Shown one piece after another: positions 11,673-22,959 of a stretch of DNA of 64,000 nt; the first letter of the stretch is position 1, and each line of letters starts with the position of its first letter. The translations under genes and the position numbers were made by a program. The stretch spans positions 125,699,829 to 125,763,828 of the forward strand of contig OW240917.1 of assembly GCA_933207985.1 (NCBI GenBank), written 5' to 3'. The notes beneath the pieces were generated by a model. It had not been told where the DNA came from. It made no database searches and worked only from the letters and a program-made list of their open reading frames with translations. Source of the DNA: Pelobates cultripes. Its lineage: Eukaryota > Chordata > Amphibia > Anura > Pelobatidae.

Positions 11673-12881
11673 AAAGTGAACATGGTAAGTTCACTTTGAA
11701 TTCTCACCTTAGTGAATAGGCCCTGTACTTTTATCTTGGAGAATTCTTTTAAACACCATACGCCAGCACAGAATGTGAATCCTGTTTATACTACCAGGGC
11801 AGTGCTGTAGAGAAAGTAATACTTGATAAGTAAAGCAGCAGTAGTGGCCATCCCGATCCACAATAGCTGGTCTAGCAAATGTTAGCCATCACTAAAACGT
11901 GCGTTCCAGGCCGGGATAGCTGACATGATAACAGAAAATGCCTTTTGTAAGTGCATGCGGTTGGGGTGTGAAAAGCAGCATCTTTTACAATAGTGTACGG
12001 GCATTCGGCTATGCTGACAAATAGTGTACTTAATCTTCTTGCCGCCTTTCCTATAGAAAGATAGAAAATAGACTATTTTTAGACATTTGCTTTTAATTCC
12101 CAAAATGAATATTGACAATAGTATTAAAAGAAAAAAGAAATAAATACAAAGATGAAAAATATTTAATGGTGTGTGTCTTTTATATAAATGTACTTCAAGA
12201 AAGCTGCTCCAAGTTTCTGTTATTGTTTTGTTAAAACCCTCTCAGATAAGTGTAAGTTATATTGAAATGAGCATACTATAAACATCAAAAGATCTGTGTA
12301 TATCTCTGAACGAGTTAAATATCCGCCCATTTAGTGCCTGAGCTTGCTGCCTAATCTAGCAGAATTCTGGACCTTAGAGGTCACATGCGATTTTGTTAAT
12401 AGTGACTTTTTAAGTAGGCTGGCATTCCCACATACATCTATCTTTGGCTCTGGTTGTGCTGTGGGATGTTATGCAGATTTGTGTGGTCAGGTTTCAGCAG
12501 AGAGGCATTGTTGGAGGCTGATTTTGAAAACAGGAAAATACATGCTTCTATTCCTGTTTCTGCTTTTTATTATCGCTCAGTGTAACAAATATTTCCAACT
12601 ACATGATGACCCCCGGAACAGACTGTGCACGCACATTCTACTCCAATGACTTCAGGGTTTGTTTGGAAAGCTTTGATCACTCATTCCCTGATTTGGAAAG
12701 GGGAAGCTGGATTTTTGGAAACACAAATAGGACTTTCTGCTTTTAGAAGAGCTTAAAAAAAAGCAAAGCATAAAGAGAACATACTTCTTTGAGATAGTGT
12801 CTGCTTTTTTCCAGACATTTACATGGTTGCACTGTTTGTGTGTTTTGTTGTGTTTTTTATACCTAACAACAATTTACCACA

Positions 12882-12965
12882 TTTTAACCCCTTAAAGACA
12901 CAACTTCTGGAATAAAAGGGAATCATGACAGAATATTTCCGTCATGTGACCTTAAGGGGTTAAAA
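12882..12965. mobile_element. Short palindromic MITE, TTTTAACCCCTTAA ends
   Basis: This unit of about 84 bp has terminal inverted repeats TTTTAACCCCTTAA and TTAAGGGGTTAAAA. The middle carries ACTTCTGGAATAAAAGGGAA. Another copy begins at 63944, with TTTTTTAACCCCTTAAGGAC, and is cut by the window end. I cannot assign a superfamily. Confidence 0.65.
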
Positions 12966-12977
12966 GTGTAATAAATG

Positions 12978-13439
12978 TTAAAGGGACACTATAGTCACCC
13001 AGACCACTTCAGCTCTGGGTGCCAGGTCCCTCATGTTTTAACCCTTCCGATGCAAACATAGCAGTTTCAGAGAAACTGCTAGGTTTACATTTGGGGTTAA
13101 GCCAGCCTCTAGTGGCTGTCTTCCTGACAGCCACTAGAGGCGCATCTTTGACGCTGGAGGCATATTATGCCTCCATCGCGCAGAGCGTCCATAGGAAAGC
13201 ATTGAGAAATGCTTTCCTATGTACACTTTGAATGCACGCGCGGCACTTGCCGCGCATGCGCATTCGGCTCTGCTGACATCGGGCGGGGGAGCCCGGCGCT
13301 GGATTAAGGTAAGCTGCTGAAGGGGTTTTAACCTCTTCAGCGCCACGGGAGGGGGACCCTGAGGGTGGGGGGACCCTCAGGGCACCATAGTGTCAGGAAA
13401 ACCGCTTTGTTTTCCTGACACTATATAGTGATCCTTTAA
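12978..13439. mobile_element. T2/Kolobok-type MITE
   Basis: Ends TTAAAGGGACACTATAG and CTATATAGTGATCCTTTAA are inverted copies and include the TTAA target on each side. Inside is a strong hairpin, CCTCTAGTGGCTGTC against GACAGCCACTAGAGG (13108-13141), shared with the copy at 56524-57024. A second inner pair, ACCCTGAGGGTG against CCCTCAGGG, follows. The two copies form one subfamily, distinct from the longer T2 type at 16266. It is non-coding. Confidence 0.85.
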
Positions 13440-13911
13440 TAGTTATTGGCAAATAATTAAGGGTGGAAAAGGTTTTTTTGGCTCTGGTATTTTGGACTGA
13501 AAAGGTAGGATGACAGGATCTTTGTGATTTACCGGTGTGAAGAGCATGTCTTGACAAATTAGTCCATCCATCTATATTTTGAAGTGAGACTGCTGATCCA
13601 TACATCCATGCTAACATTGATGGATCCATTTTTCTACTTCTGTAACCAGGCCATGCATAATTCTAAGGCAAAGAGAGCAAAAGACTGAAGATTAAGAGTG
13701 TTCAAGGTGGTGAACATCAGTCAGAGTCCTTCCTAGCAGTGAAGAAAGTGTCACTGATTCTGGGGAACTACTCATTCCTCTTGTAAAAATGCATGATGTC
13801 CGTTAAGCACCAAGAGAATGTATGAATTCTTGACTTACAAAATGTATAAGCTTAATGTGATCTGGCTGTATTGGAGAAAGAGAGAGAACCATCATAATTC
13901 CAATTCCAGAA

Positions 13912-14480
13912 TTAAAGGAACGCTATAGCGTCAGAAATACAAACATGGTATTGCTAATACTATAGTACTTGAATAACTATTTAGATTGGATTGAGCCCCT
14001 CCCCCCCACTCCCCTTCCCACACGACCTTGTTGGCATATCAAGATTGATGATCTCAGCCAATCCAGTGCCTCCCAATAAGGACACATGGGGTGCCTAGTG
14101 CGCATGTGTAGAAAATGAGTGACAGCCACTGGAGATGTGTTAACCCTGCAATAAAATTACCAATATGGATACCGCACTCTTCTGGATCCCAGGGTGCAAC
14201 CGGGTCTGAGCTTGGCCAATCCCCACAATGTGATTTGCAAAAAAGTAATGATGGTCCAGGCACTCAAGTTCAATCCAGTGGGCAGATTTATTGGAGCAGA
14301 ATCAAAAACAACGTTTCGGCCTACAACGTTATGTTTTTGATTCTGCTCCATTAAATCTACCACTGGATTGAACTTGAGTGCTTGGACCATCATTACCTTT
14401 TTTTTTGCAAACCCTGCACTGAAATCATTGCTGTTCTTGTAAAACTCCATTGTTTTCAATTGCAAGGTTAAAAACACAAA
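13912..14480. mobile_element. T2-type MITE split by a hairpin insertion
   Basis: The left part starts TTAAAGGAACGCTATAGCG at 13912. It breaks off at AACCCTGCA (14142-14150) and resumes with the same nine bases at 14410-14418. The 259 bp between (14151-14409) are a separate foldback insertion. The right part fades near 14480 without a clear TTAA end. The order of events is therefore T2 first, hairpin second. Confidence 0.6.
14151..14409 (-). mobile_element. Foldback hairpin element with hammerhead-like half, locus 2
   Basis: Arms of about 75-85 bp (14235-14321 and 14330-14409) are near-perfect inverted copies, including CAAGTTCAATCCAGTGG and GGAGCAGAATCAAAAAC. The centre on the minus strand is AACGTTGTAGGCC then GAAACGTT, so the second half of the motif is present. 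The first half (TTGA.AAAG) is replaced by an inverted copy of the second. AATAAA lies at 14287-14292. The whole is bounded by a 9-bp direct repeat AACCCTGCA, fitting insertion as a unit. A 3' tail with CACCCTGGGATCC and GAGTGC resembles that of the element at 52716. Confidence 0.7.
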
Positions 14481-14687
14481 GGCAACTTAATTGAGATGAA
14501 AACCGCAATTTCACTTCTCCGCCTTTTTTTTTCTCATCTGACTTTTCTTTTCTCTACTTATTCTTCAGTGGAATTGCTATAATGTTTTGATACATGTTGC
14601 AATGTATACAATAAAAATGATGCATCAAATTAAGAAGTATAGTTGCATTCCAGCAATCGTAAGGAAATCTGCTATGGTTTAATTGTA

Positions 14688-16250
14688 CAGGGAGTGCAGA
14701 ATTATTAGGCAAATGAGTATTTTGACCACATCATCCTCTTTATGCATGTTGTCTTACTCCAAGCTGTATAGGCTCGAAAGCCTACTACCAATTAAGCATA
14801 TTAGGTGATGTGCATCTCTGTAATGAGAAGGGGTGTGGTCTAATGACATCAACACCCTATATCAGGTGTGCATAATTATTAGGCAACTTCCTTTCCTTTG
14901 GCAAAATGGGTCAAAAGAAGGACTTGACAGGCTCAGAAAAGTCAAAAATAGTGAGATATCTTGCAGAGGGATGCAGCACTCTTAAAATTGCAAAGCTTCT
15001 GAAGCGTGATCATCGAACAATCAAGCGTTTCATTCAAAATAGTCAACAGGGTCGCAAGAAGCGTGTGGAAAAACCAAGGCGCAAAATAACTGCCCATGAA
15101 CTGAGAAAAGTCAAGCGTGCAGCTGCCACGATGCCACTTGCCACCAGTTTGGCCATATTTCAGAGCTGCAACATCACTGGAGTGCCCAAAAGCACAAGGT
15201 GTGCAATACTCAGAGACATGGCCAAGGTAAGAAAGGCTGAAAGACGACCACCACTGAACAAGACACACAAGCTGAAACGTCAAGACTGGGCCAAGAAATA
15301 TCTCAAGACTGATTTTTCTAAGGTTTTATGGACTGATGAAATGAGAGTGAGTCTTGATGGGCCAGATGGATGGGCCCGTGGCTGGATTGGTAAAGGGCAG
15401 AGAGCTCCAGTCCGACTCAGACGCCAGCAAGGTGGAGGTGGAGTACTGGTTTGGGCTGGTATCATCAAAGATGAGCTTGTGGGGCCTTTTCGGGTTGAGG
15501 ATGGAGTCAAGCTCAACTCCCAGTCCTACTGCCAGTTCCTGGAAGACACCTTCTTCAAGCAGTGGTACAGGAAGAAGTCTACATCCTTCAAGAAAAACAT
15601 GATTTTCATGCAGGACAATGCTCCATCACACGCGTCCAAGTACTCCACAGCGTGGCTGGCAAGAAAGGGTATAAAAGAAGAAAATCTAATGACATGGCCT
15701 CCTTGTTCACCTGATCTGAACCCCATTGAGAACCTGTGGTCCATCATCAAATGTGAGATTTACAAGGAGGGAAAACAGTACACCTCTCTGAACAGTGTCT
15801 GGGAGGCTGTGGTTGCTGCTGCACGCAATGTTGATGGTGAACAGATCAAAACACTGACAGAATCCATGGATGGCAGGCTTTTGAGTGTCCTTGCAAAGAA
15901 AGGTGGCTATATTGGTCACTGATTTGTTTTTGTTTTGTTTTTGAATGTCAGAAATGTATATTTGTGAATGTTGAGATGTTATATTGGTTTCACTGGTAAT
16001 AATAAATAATTGAAATGGGTATATATTTGTTTTTTGTTAAGTTGCCTAATAATTATGCACAGTAATAGTCACCTGCACACACAGATATCCCCCTAACATA
16101 GCTATAACTAAAAACAAACTAAAAACTACTTCCAAAAATATTCAGCTTTGATATTAATTAGTTTTTTGGGTTCATTGAGAACATGGTTGTTGTTCAATAA
16201 TACAATTAATCCTCAAAAATACAACTTGCCTAATAATTCTGCACTCCCTG
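14688..16250 (+). mobile_element. Complete Tc1-like (DD37E) DNA transposon
   Basis: The element is 1563 bp long and flanked by TA at 14686-14687 and 16251-16252, the target duplication of Tc1/mariner. The outermost 25 bp at each end, starting CAGGGAGTGCAGAATTATTA, are perfect inverted repeats (14688-14712 and 16226-16250). A second related block (GTGCATAATTATTAGGCAAC) lies inside at 14868-14887, inverted at 16041-16060. This is the two-site IR/DR layout of some Tc1-like elements, which offers two transposase binding sites per end. An uninterrupted transposase gene sits between. Undamaged ends plus an open gene suggest a young insertion. The DD37E spacing recalls the TRT family of Tc1-like elements reported from vertebrates; that family name is from memory. 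Confidence 0.95.
14906..15922 (+). CDS. Tc1-like transposase, intact, DD37E
   Basis: This 338-residue protein would cut the transposon out and join it to TA sites in the nucleus. Residues 1-50 form the first helix-turn-helix (EKSKIVRYLAEGCSTLKIAK), followed by a basic stretch RKKRVEKPRRK and a second helix-turn-helix to about residue 110. The catalytic triad is visible: D144 in LWTDEM, D237 in FMQDNAPSH and E275 in SPDLNPIENLW. There are 37 residues between the last two acids, in place of the 34 common in Tc1 itself. A glycine-rich box (RRQQGGGGVLVWAG) lies at 172-185. The ATG at 14906 follows the inner repeat by about 18 nt and is the first in the frame. No stop or frameshift is present, so the protein could be functional. 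No intron is needed. Confidence 0.95.
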   Translation: MGQKKDLTGSEKSKIVRYLAEGCSTLKIAKLLKRDHRTIKRFIQNSQQGRKKRVEKPRRKITAHELRKVKRAAATMPLATSLAIFQSCNITGVPKSTRCAILRDMAKVRKAERRPPLNKTHKLKRQDWAKKYLKTDFSKVLWTDEMRVSLDGPDGWARGWIGKGQRAPVRLRRQQGGGGVLVWAGIIKDELVGPFRVEDGVKLNSQSYCQFLEDTFFKQWYRKKSTSFKKNMIFMQDNAPSHASKYSTAWLARKGIKEENLMTWPPCSPDLNPIENLWSIIKCEIYKEGKQYTSLNSVWEAVVAAARNVDGEQIKTLTESMDGRLLSVLAKKGGYIGH

Positions 16251-16265
16251 TAAATCCAGTGCACA

Positions 16266-16852
16266 TTAAAGGATCACTATAGGGTCAGGAACACAAACAT
16301 GGACCCTAAAACCACCATCTAGCCCCCCTGGGCCCCTCATGCCTCCATAAATATAGATAAAATCTTACTGTATTCAAGCCAGAAGCTGTAGATCTGCATG
16401 CTGTTTGCCTAAAAAAAAACAAGCAGTCTGCCGACATCATCAGAAGTGGAAGCCTGATCCAATCACAATGCTTCCCCATAGGATTGGCTGAGACTGACAA
16501 AGAGGCAGGTCAGGGGCAGAGCCAGCATGATTCAAACACAGCCCTGGCCAATCAGCATCTCCTCCTAAAGATGGATTGAATCAATTAATCTCTATGAGGA
16601 AAGTTCAGTGTCTGCATGCAGAGGGAGGAGACACTGAATGTTTGGAAGCGTTTTAGGCAGCCATGACCCAGGAAGGATCTCTAACAGCTATCTGAGGAGT
16701 GGCCAGTGAAGTTATCACTAGGCTGTAATGTAAAGACTGCATTTTCTTTGAAAAGACTGTGTTTACAGCAAAAAGCCTGAAGGTAATGATTATACTCCCC
16801 AAAACAAATGCAATAAGCTGTAGTTGTTCTGGTGACTATAGTGTCCCTTTAA
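16266..16852. mobile_element. T2/Kolobok-type MITE (long type)
   Basis: Ends TTAAAGGATCACTATAGGG and CTATAGTGTCCCTTTAA are inverted and overlap TTAA on each side. Long internal matches tie it to the copies at 23289 (opposite orientation) and 58187 (same orientation), for example CCACCATCTAGCCCCCCTGG and AAGCTGTAGTTGTTCTGGTG. It lies 13 bp after the Tc1-like element, so the two are separate insertions. Confidence 0.85.
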
Positions 16853-17918
16853 TGTGAAGAGAAACCAGTAACACCACTGCTTCTCTAAAACCAAAACAAA
16901 AATCAGCATTCTCCTAACAGATTCTAACCATTTTAAAAGTTACCCTTAACCCAGAGGTTCCTTGCAAGAGTTAAATGAGGTGTTTTAGGATAAGTGTGAC
17001 CGTTGCGAAAACTCAAACAATGATAATCCATTATACAGTGTAATGGAGTATGTCACTATGTTATTAATGGAGCTATAGTAATAATAATTTTAAACTCCAC
17101 AGACACTCTATAAGATACGTAGCATTGAGGAATGAATTTTTGCAATTGACCCTAATATGAAAGTGATTAAAGTTTCCTATTCTTGGCATTAGTGCATTGT
17201 GATGCCTGTGTTTTCATGTAATTTGAGTAGTGCTGGTGCTTTTAATAATTTGCATTTGTCTAGTAGATAAGATGACCTAGCTAATGTCACAGCTTGTCTT
17301 CAATTGCCATTGGGCATCTTCATATAATTAGCGTAAAAATGTGATCAGCAGTAACAGTGGAGAAGATATTTCCAGCTATTTCCTGTGCCTGCAGCCTCAT
17401 GATCTCTGTGTCCTTTCCAGCTGGTCTCCTGGAATGTTTTCATTGATATTGTACCGTATCCTGTTCATTATGAATGTGCCACATTACAGGAAGTCTGAAT
17501 TGCAAATATTTGTGATTTTGTTACAGAGCCTGGGGATTAAAGGCAGGTGTTCATGCATGCTCTTTATTTTATTTTTTTGTGTAGAGACACCAGATGCTAT
17601 TTACTGCATTTCGTTTTCTAGGCAGTTACAGAATATCAGATCTCATTAACCTAATTTGTAGAAATGGCCTCATAATTTTAACATTACTCTTTATTGTGTG
17701 TAAATGATTGAAATACTGCTAATTGAGTAAAACAGGAGTTACTGTAATCAGTTTTCAGACATCTTAAAGGAAGCCTCAATCTGTGTACATCTTAGAGATA
17801 ACACATTCAAATATGAAACATCTATTTATTTGCAGCAAATCCTGAACTCTGATCCTTCTTCAGTTATGTTCTCATTAACAAGAAATGGTTGAGAGATCTT
17901 ATCCAATCACCCAAAAAG
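16853..17918. other. Intron, nothing recognised
   Basis: This is AT-rich, mostly single-copy-looking sequence. A 102-codon frame at 17341-17649 shows no known signature and is not supported as a gene. Confidence 0.5.
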
Positions 17919-18380
17919 TTAAAGGGACACTATAATCAACAGAACAACTACTGCTTAATGTAGTGGTTCTGGTGTGCATAGTCAGTCCTTGCAGGCATTT
18001 TAATGTAAACACTGCCTTTTTAGAGAACAGACATTGTTTGCATTGCTGTCTAGTAACAACTTTAGTGGCAGTCACTCAGAAGGCCATTAGAGGTGCAGCA
18101 CTGATGTTCAGGGTCTCCCATGTTCTGCATGTAGGCACTGAGCTTTCCCCATGGAGATGCATTGAGTCAATGCATCTCTATGAGGAGATGCTGATAGGAG
18201 CAACACCGAATTTTTGCCGTGTATGCTTTTCCTTTGGGTCATTAAGTTTGATGTCTGCCAAAGGGGCAGAGCCAGCCATGACCGGACCCACACGGCACTG
18301 GAAAAAGGTGAGTAAAACTGCTATTTAACTGGAGGTAAGGATGAACCTGGGGCTAATCAGCCATTTCGAGCTGTAGTGTC
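17919..18380. mobile_element. T2-type MITE, right end decayed
   Basis: It starts TTAAAGGGACACTATAATCA and contains the T2 interior TCAATGCATCTCTATGAGGA. The expected right end is reduced to GAGCTGTAGTGTCAAG near 18380, without a clean TTAA. Confidence 0.65.
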
Positions 18381-18579
18381 AAGAATACACACTTACTCCA
18401 TAAATTATTAAAGCATATCTCTAAATTTTGTGAAACGGGTCTGAATAAATTTACCTTAGTTTGTTTCATGCCATACCTGGCCTCTTATGACACCTTTGTC
18501 ATCAACAGGGTGAATGCTATAGGTTTCACATCACTAATGTTATCAGATGTGTATACATATTATTGATATTTTTTATTAC

Positions 18580-18984
18580 TTAAAGGGACACTATAGGCAT
18601 CCATATGGCTTTATTGAATTGGTCTGGGTGTAGTCTACTTGTTCCCTTAACCCTGTAATGTAAAACAACAACTTCTAGTTGCTGTCTTCCAGACTAGAAG
18701 ATTCACATAGAGTGTAACTTCGTGAAACGACACTGGATATCCCCCCACTTTGCACGAGGACTTCCGGTATCTTGAACATCCCCATAGGAATGCACTGATT
18801 TAATGCTTTCTTATGTGGAAAGCCTAATGTGCACTAGGTTCCTGGATCGCCGTGATGTCATGGGAGGAAGAGACTGAATCAGTTCCAAGGGACCTTGTCA
18901 CTGAAATCACACACAGAGCCAGAGGGACACTATAGTGTTACACTATGCTATTGTTTGTATTCCTAACACTATAGTGTTCCTTTA
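18580..18984. mobile_element. T2-type MITE
   Basis: Inverted ends TTAAAGGGACACTATAGGCA and CACTATAGTGTTCCTTTA are clear; the last base of the right-hand TTAA has changed to T. The interior has GAATGCACTGATTTAATGC, typical of this group in the window. Confidence 0.75.
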
Positions 18985-18989
18985 TGAAA

Positions 18990-19860
18990 AGAAAAAAAAA
19001 GGTTTTTTAATTGTACGAGATTAGTATTCTTTTTTTATTTTATTTTTATATTTCAGACGTGTACCTGGCTTGTATAGTTTTACTAATACATCTATGTTTC
19101 AGGCCTTGGTACTCTTGTCATCATAAATATCATCATAGTTTATCCTATTAAACTGCCTGTGACCCCCCACCCGAATCCCTTTCTCACCCCCTCCCCCCAT
19201 CCCTTGGTTTGATTTTATTGTATATTCTTATTTATTAAATTTTCTTTACCCTTCTACTTTTGGAGAGAGGGAGAGAGAGACTTATGCCCAGTGTATTTTC
19301 CTTATTTTATTATTCTGTTTTCTCTGTCCTTTTAGGGGTTCAGATCTTTACATTCTTTTCTTTTCCTCCCCTCCTTTTCTGGCCCTTGTCTCGCTGAGTC
19401 TGGACGTTAGCTATACCTGATTTAATTATTGCGTGCTAGGTTCAAAAGAGAGGAGAGTAGTGTTGATGATATTTATTAGGTTATCATTTCCATTTTGCAA
19501 ATCCATGTATCCCAGTCTTCTATTTGAGTATATCTGTTTCTCTGTTTCCTATGTTCACCAGGATACCCCTTTCCATTTTTGCTTGCCATATAACTTGTGT
19601 TATTAATTCTTGGATGCGTGGAATTATCCCTGTTTTCCAATTTCGGGCTAAAAGTAGTTTAGATGCTGAAATTATATGTAGAATTATCAATAAAAAATAT
19701 TTTTTGGCATTTTTGGCCAGTACAAGTTTTGCAGAACCACTTCTGGCTTAAAAACGAATTTTATTTCCGTTATTTGATATATTATCTTGGTCACATCTTT
19801 CCAAAATTTAGTTATGGGTGTGCACTGCACCAACTGTGGAATAAATGACCTTCATTAATA
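18990..19860 (-). pseudogene. L1-type LINE, 3' part (ORF2 C-terminus and 3' UTR)
   Basis: Read on the minus strand, 19860 to about 19500 gives an L1 ORF2 C-terminal stretch: TKFWKDVTKILYQITE, then SASKLLLARNWKTGIIP, then ELITQVIWQAKMERG. This region lies after the reverse transcriptase, and its function is poorly defined. A CT-rich 3' UTR follows, with a T-rich end near 19020-19040 that would be the poly-A tail. The matching upstream part of the same L1 lies at 22204-22690; an L2 element sits between. Several frame breaks mark it as dead. Confidence 0.75.
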
Positions 19861-22203
19861 TTACATTTCCAGCATCTGGACTACAATTCTCCCACACTCC
19901 CAGACTCTACTGTAAAGGAGGCAGTGTAGGCATCCTTCTTTCCCCTCAATGTACCTGTCAACCTATCCTCCCTGCCCCTGCCCTTACTTTACTTCCTTTG
20001 AAGTTCACACTGTCCGCCTTTTGAAGCCCACTCCTTTAGGAATTGCCATCTTCTATCTCCCCCAGGTCATCCTAGATTATTAATTGATCACTTTTCTTCC
20101 TGGCTAACCGACTTTCTCTCCTCTAGCACTCCCTCCCTCATTCTTGGGGACTTTAACATCCCAATCAATAACCTCACCTGCCTTGATGCCTCCTGTCTGC
20201 TCTCTGTAACCTCCTCCTTTGGCCTCACACAGTTGTCTACTTCAACTCATACAGCAGGAAACACTCTTGAACTCATCTTCACCATTCTCTGCACCACCTC
20301 TAATCTCTCCACTGTTCCATTTCCTTTGTCTGCCCACCATCTGCTAACATTTGACATCAGCATACCCAGTACCCAAATTTCACTACCCTCAACTGTCCAA
20401 TCTCGCAGAAACCTCAACTGCCTTGATCTCCAGCATTTCTCCACCAAACTCTCCTTTTACCCATCTCAAATTTAACTTACCCTTACTCTGCAACCTCACT
20501 CTACAACTTAACTCTCTCCTCTCAACTCATCATCATGGCACCTCCTACAATTCAACGCAGCAAGCGCCCCCCAAGCTGACCCGTTACCTCGCAAAATGTT
20601 CCAGAACTGCTGAACGCTGCTGGAGAAAGTCTCACTTTGCATCTGACTTCCTCCACTATAAATTTATGCTGCGCTCCTACAGCCTGGCTCTTTCTGCTGC
20701 AAAATTAAATTACTTTAACACCCTCATAAGTACACTGTTCCATCAACCCAAACACCTATTTCACACTTTTGATGCTCTTCTTCGCCCTTTCACTCCCCCT
20801 CCTTCTACCACCTTGTCCGCCACAAACTTTGCATTTCACTTCACTGAGAAGATCTTACAATCATTACAATCAGTGAAGAGATCTCTAATTTCTCTCCTTC
20901 CCCTACCAATATATCATCCAACCCCACTCCCTCCACCATTCTACACTCATTTGCACCTGCTACAGCAGAAGAGGTTTCTGCTCTGCTCCGGTCCTCCCGC
21001 CCCACCACCTGTTCCCTCGATCCTATTCTCTCGTATCTCATCCACAGTTTGTCTCCCTCTCTTGCTCTTCCTAAAATTTTCAATCTCTCCCTTTCCTCTG
21101 GCACATTTCCCTCACCCTTCAAACATGCAATTGTAACCCCAATCCTGAAAAAGCCCAACCTTGACCCCAAATCCCCATCCAACTACCTCCCTATCTTGCT
21201 TCTGCCATTTGCCAGATTGACTGACTTTCTCGAATCCAACTCTCTGCTTGACCCCATTCAGTCTGGATTTCGTGCTTGTCATTTTTAAGAAACAGCTGTG
21301 ACCAAAGTATCCAACGATGTAATTGCTGCTAAATCTCTTTGACATTGTTGATCATCAACAGCTTCTTCGCATTATCTGTAATTTTGGTCCATGGGATACT
21401 GCTCTCTCCTGGTGCTCCTCCCACCTCTCCTAGCTCTCCCAGCACTCTTTCAGTGTTTCTTTCTCTGACTCTGGCTCTTCCTTCCAACCACTCCACCAAG
21501 GTTCTGTCCCCTACTGCTCTCTATCTATACTGCCTCCCTTGGCTTCCATTATCATTTCTATGCTGATGACACGCAAATCTACCTGTCCTCTCCTGATCTC
21601 TCTCCGCCCATCTTGACTTGTGTCTCTGACTGCCTCTCTGCGATTTCCAACTGGATGGCTGCTCACTTCCTTAAACTCAACCTGTCCTAAACAGAACTTC
21701 TAGTCTTTCCTCCCTCAAGTGTTGCTACTCCCGTGTCTGTCTCCCTCCAAGTCAACGGCGCTACCATCACCTCTACCTCGCAGGCTCGCTGCCTGGGTGT
21801 TCTTTTTAACTCCAACCTCTCCTTCACCCCTCATGTCCAATCAATCGCCAAATCCTGTCGCTTCCATCTCAAAAACATAGCGCGCATCCGCCCCTATTTA
21901 ACGCCGGATGCGGCTAAGGTGCTGGTCCATGCTTTTGTTCTCTCTCACCTTGACTTCTGAAATCCCCTTCTCAGTGGTCTTACGTGTTCCCAGATTGCAC
22001 CACTGCAGTCTATAATGAATGCGGCGGTGAGGCTCATTTTCCTGTCCGCTCGCACCTCTCAAGCCTCCCCGCTCTGTTAGTCCCTGCATTGACTTCCAGT
22101 TAGATATAGGGCTCAATTTAAAATTCTGGTGCTTGCTTACATAATGCTGCTCCAACCTACCTATCCTCCCTAATGCACAAATATGTCCCGTCGAGGCCCC
22201 TGT
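19861..22203 (+). pseudogene. L2-clade LINE, endonuclease and reverse transcriptase, decayed
   Basis: On the + strand, successive frames spell an L2-type polyprotein. The apurinic-like endonuclease is seen as GGSVGILLS, FEVHTVRL and LILGDFNIPINN (about 19915-20170). The reverse transcriptase follows, with the [11 protein letters not shown] box near 21560, FLKLNLS, ARCLGVLFNSNLSFTPHV and YLTPDAAKVLVHAFVLSHLDF up to about 21960. Several frameshifts and stops (for example after HLDF) show it is inactive. It ends near SLMHKYVPSRPL at 22200 and lacks the usual 3' tail. It lies inside an L1 of the opposite strand. Orientation matches the host gene. Confidence 0.85.
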
Positions 22204-22690
22204 ACATGTTTATTTAGAGAGCCACTCTTTTTCTTCTATATGTACTTGTAGTTCTTTTTCCCATAACTTTATCTCATTTTGGCATTAGGTTTTTATAGTT
22301 CTTTAATTCAAGTAGATGTTTGAGGATTGTAATTTCTTCCCCTCATTTTGAAGGAGATATTCTGCTAAAAATCCCTTAATTCGTAGATAGCTAAAAGTGT
22401 CTTTGGGGGGAATGTTGAGTTCCTCCATCATTTGATTGAAAGTTTTAATTTTATGTTCCACTAGTATATTTTTAAATTCCCTTATCCCCCCAGTCTTCCA
22501 AGTGTCTATTTTTATGTTGTCAAACATATCTGAAATACTAGAAAAAGGGAGCGCATCTATTATTCTATTTCTGAATCCTATGTTTGTGAATTGTGAGATT
22601 AGTATTCTCCATATAGTTACTCCATTAGTCAGAGGTCCACAAGTTGGGAACCGAAGGGAACAGTTGTGAACTAGAATTATACCATTTCAC
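22204..22690 (-). pseudogene. L1-type LINE, ORF2 fragment upstream of the L2 insertion
   Basis: The minus strand reads SQFTNIGFRNRIIDALPF, then DMFDNIKIDTWKTGGIREF, then PPKDTFSYLRIKGFLAEYL. This matches the L1 ORF2 segment between the reverse transcriptase and the cysteine-rich C-terminus. It breaks off at the L2 boundary near 22204. Its continuation resumes at 19860, but roughly a hundred residues expected between the two pieces are absent. Confidence 0.75.
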
Positions 22691-22959
22691 AAAGCGATGT
22701 AATATGTTCTCACAGAAAATATCTACAACAACAAAGTATTTGTAAGCTTTGTGCCTATAATTTTTAGCCACGGATGAAACCTATACTTCTCTTTGGATGG
22801 ACAAATATATTACTAGAGAGGTTTACATGGAGATTTAAAGTATGTGTAGAGCCATGTGGAAAAAAGGTACTCAATGTTTTGTGCTACAGTCATTGCCTGG
22901 CTATGAATTCTGGGAAATGTAGTCTAACAAGATTTAGTAGATTAAGGATTTAGTAGGTT

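Noticed and set aside
13108..13141. Perfect hairpin considered as a microRNA precursor or terminator
   Set aside because: The same hairpin recurs inside another MITE of the same subfamily (56690-56710 area), so it is part of the transposon and not an independent RNA gene.
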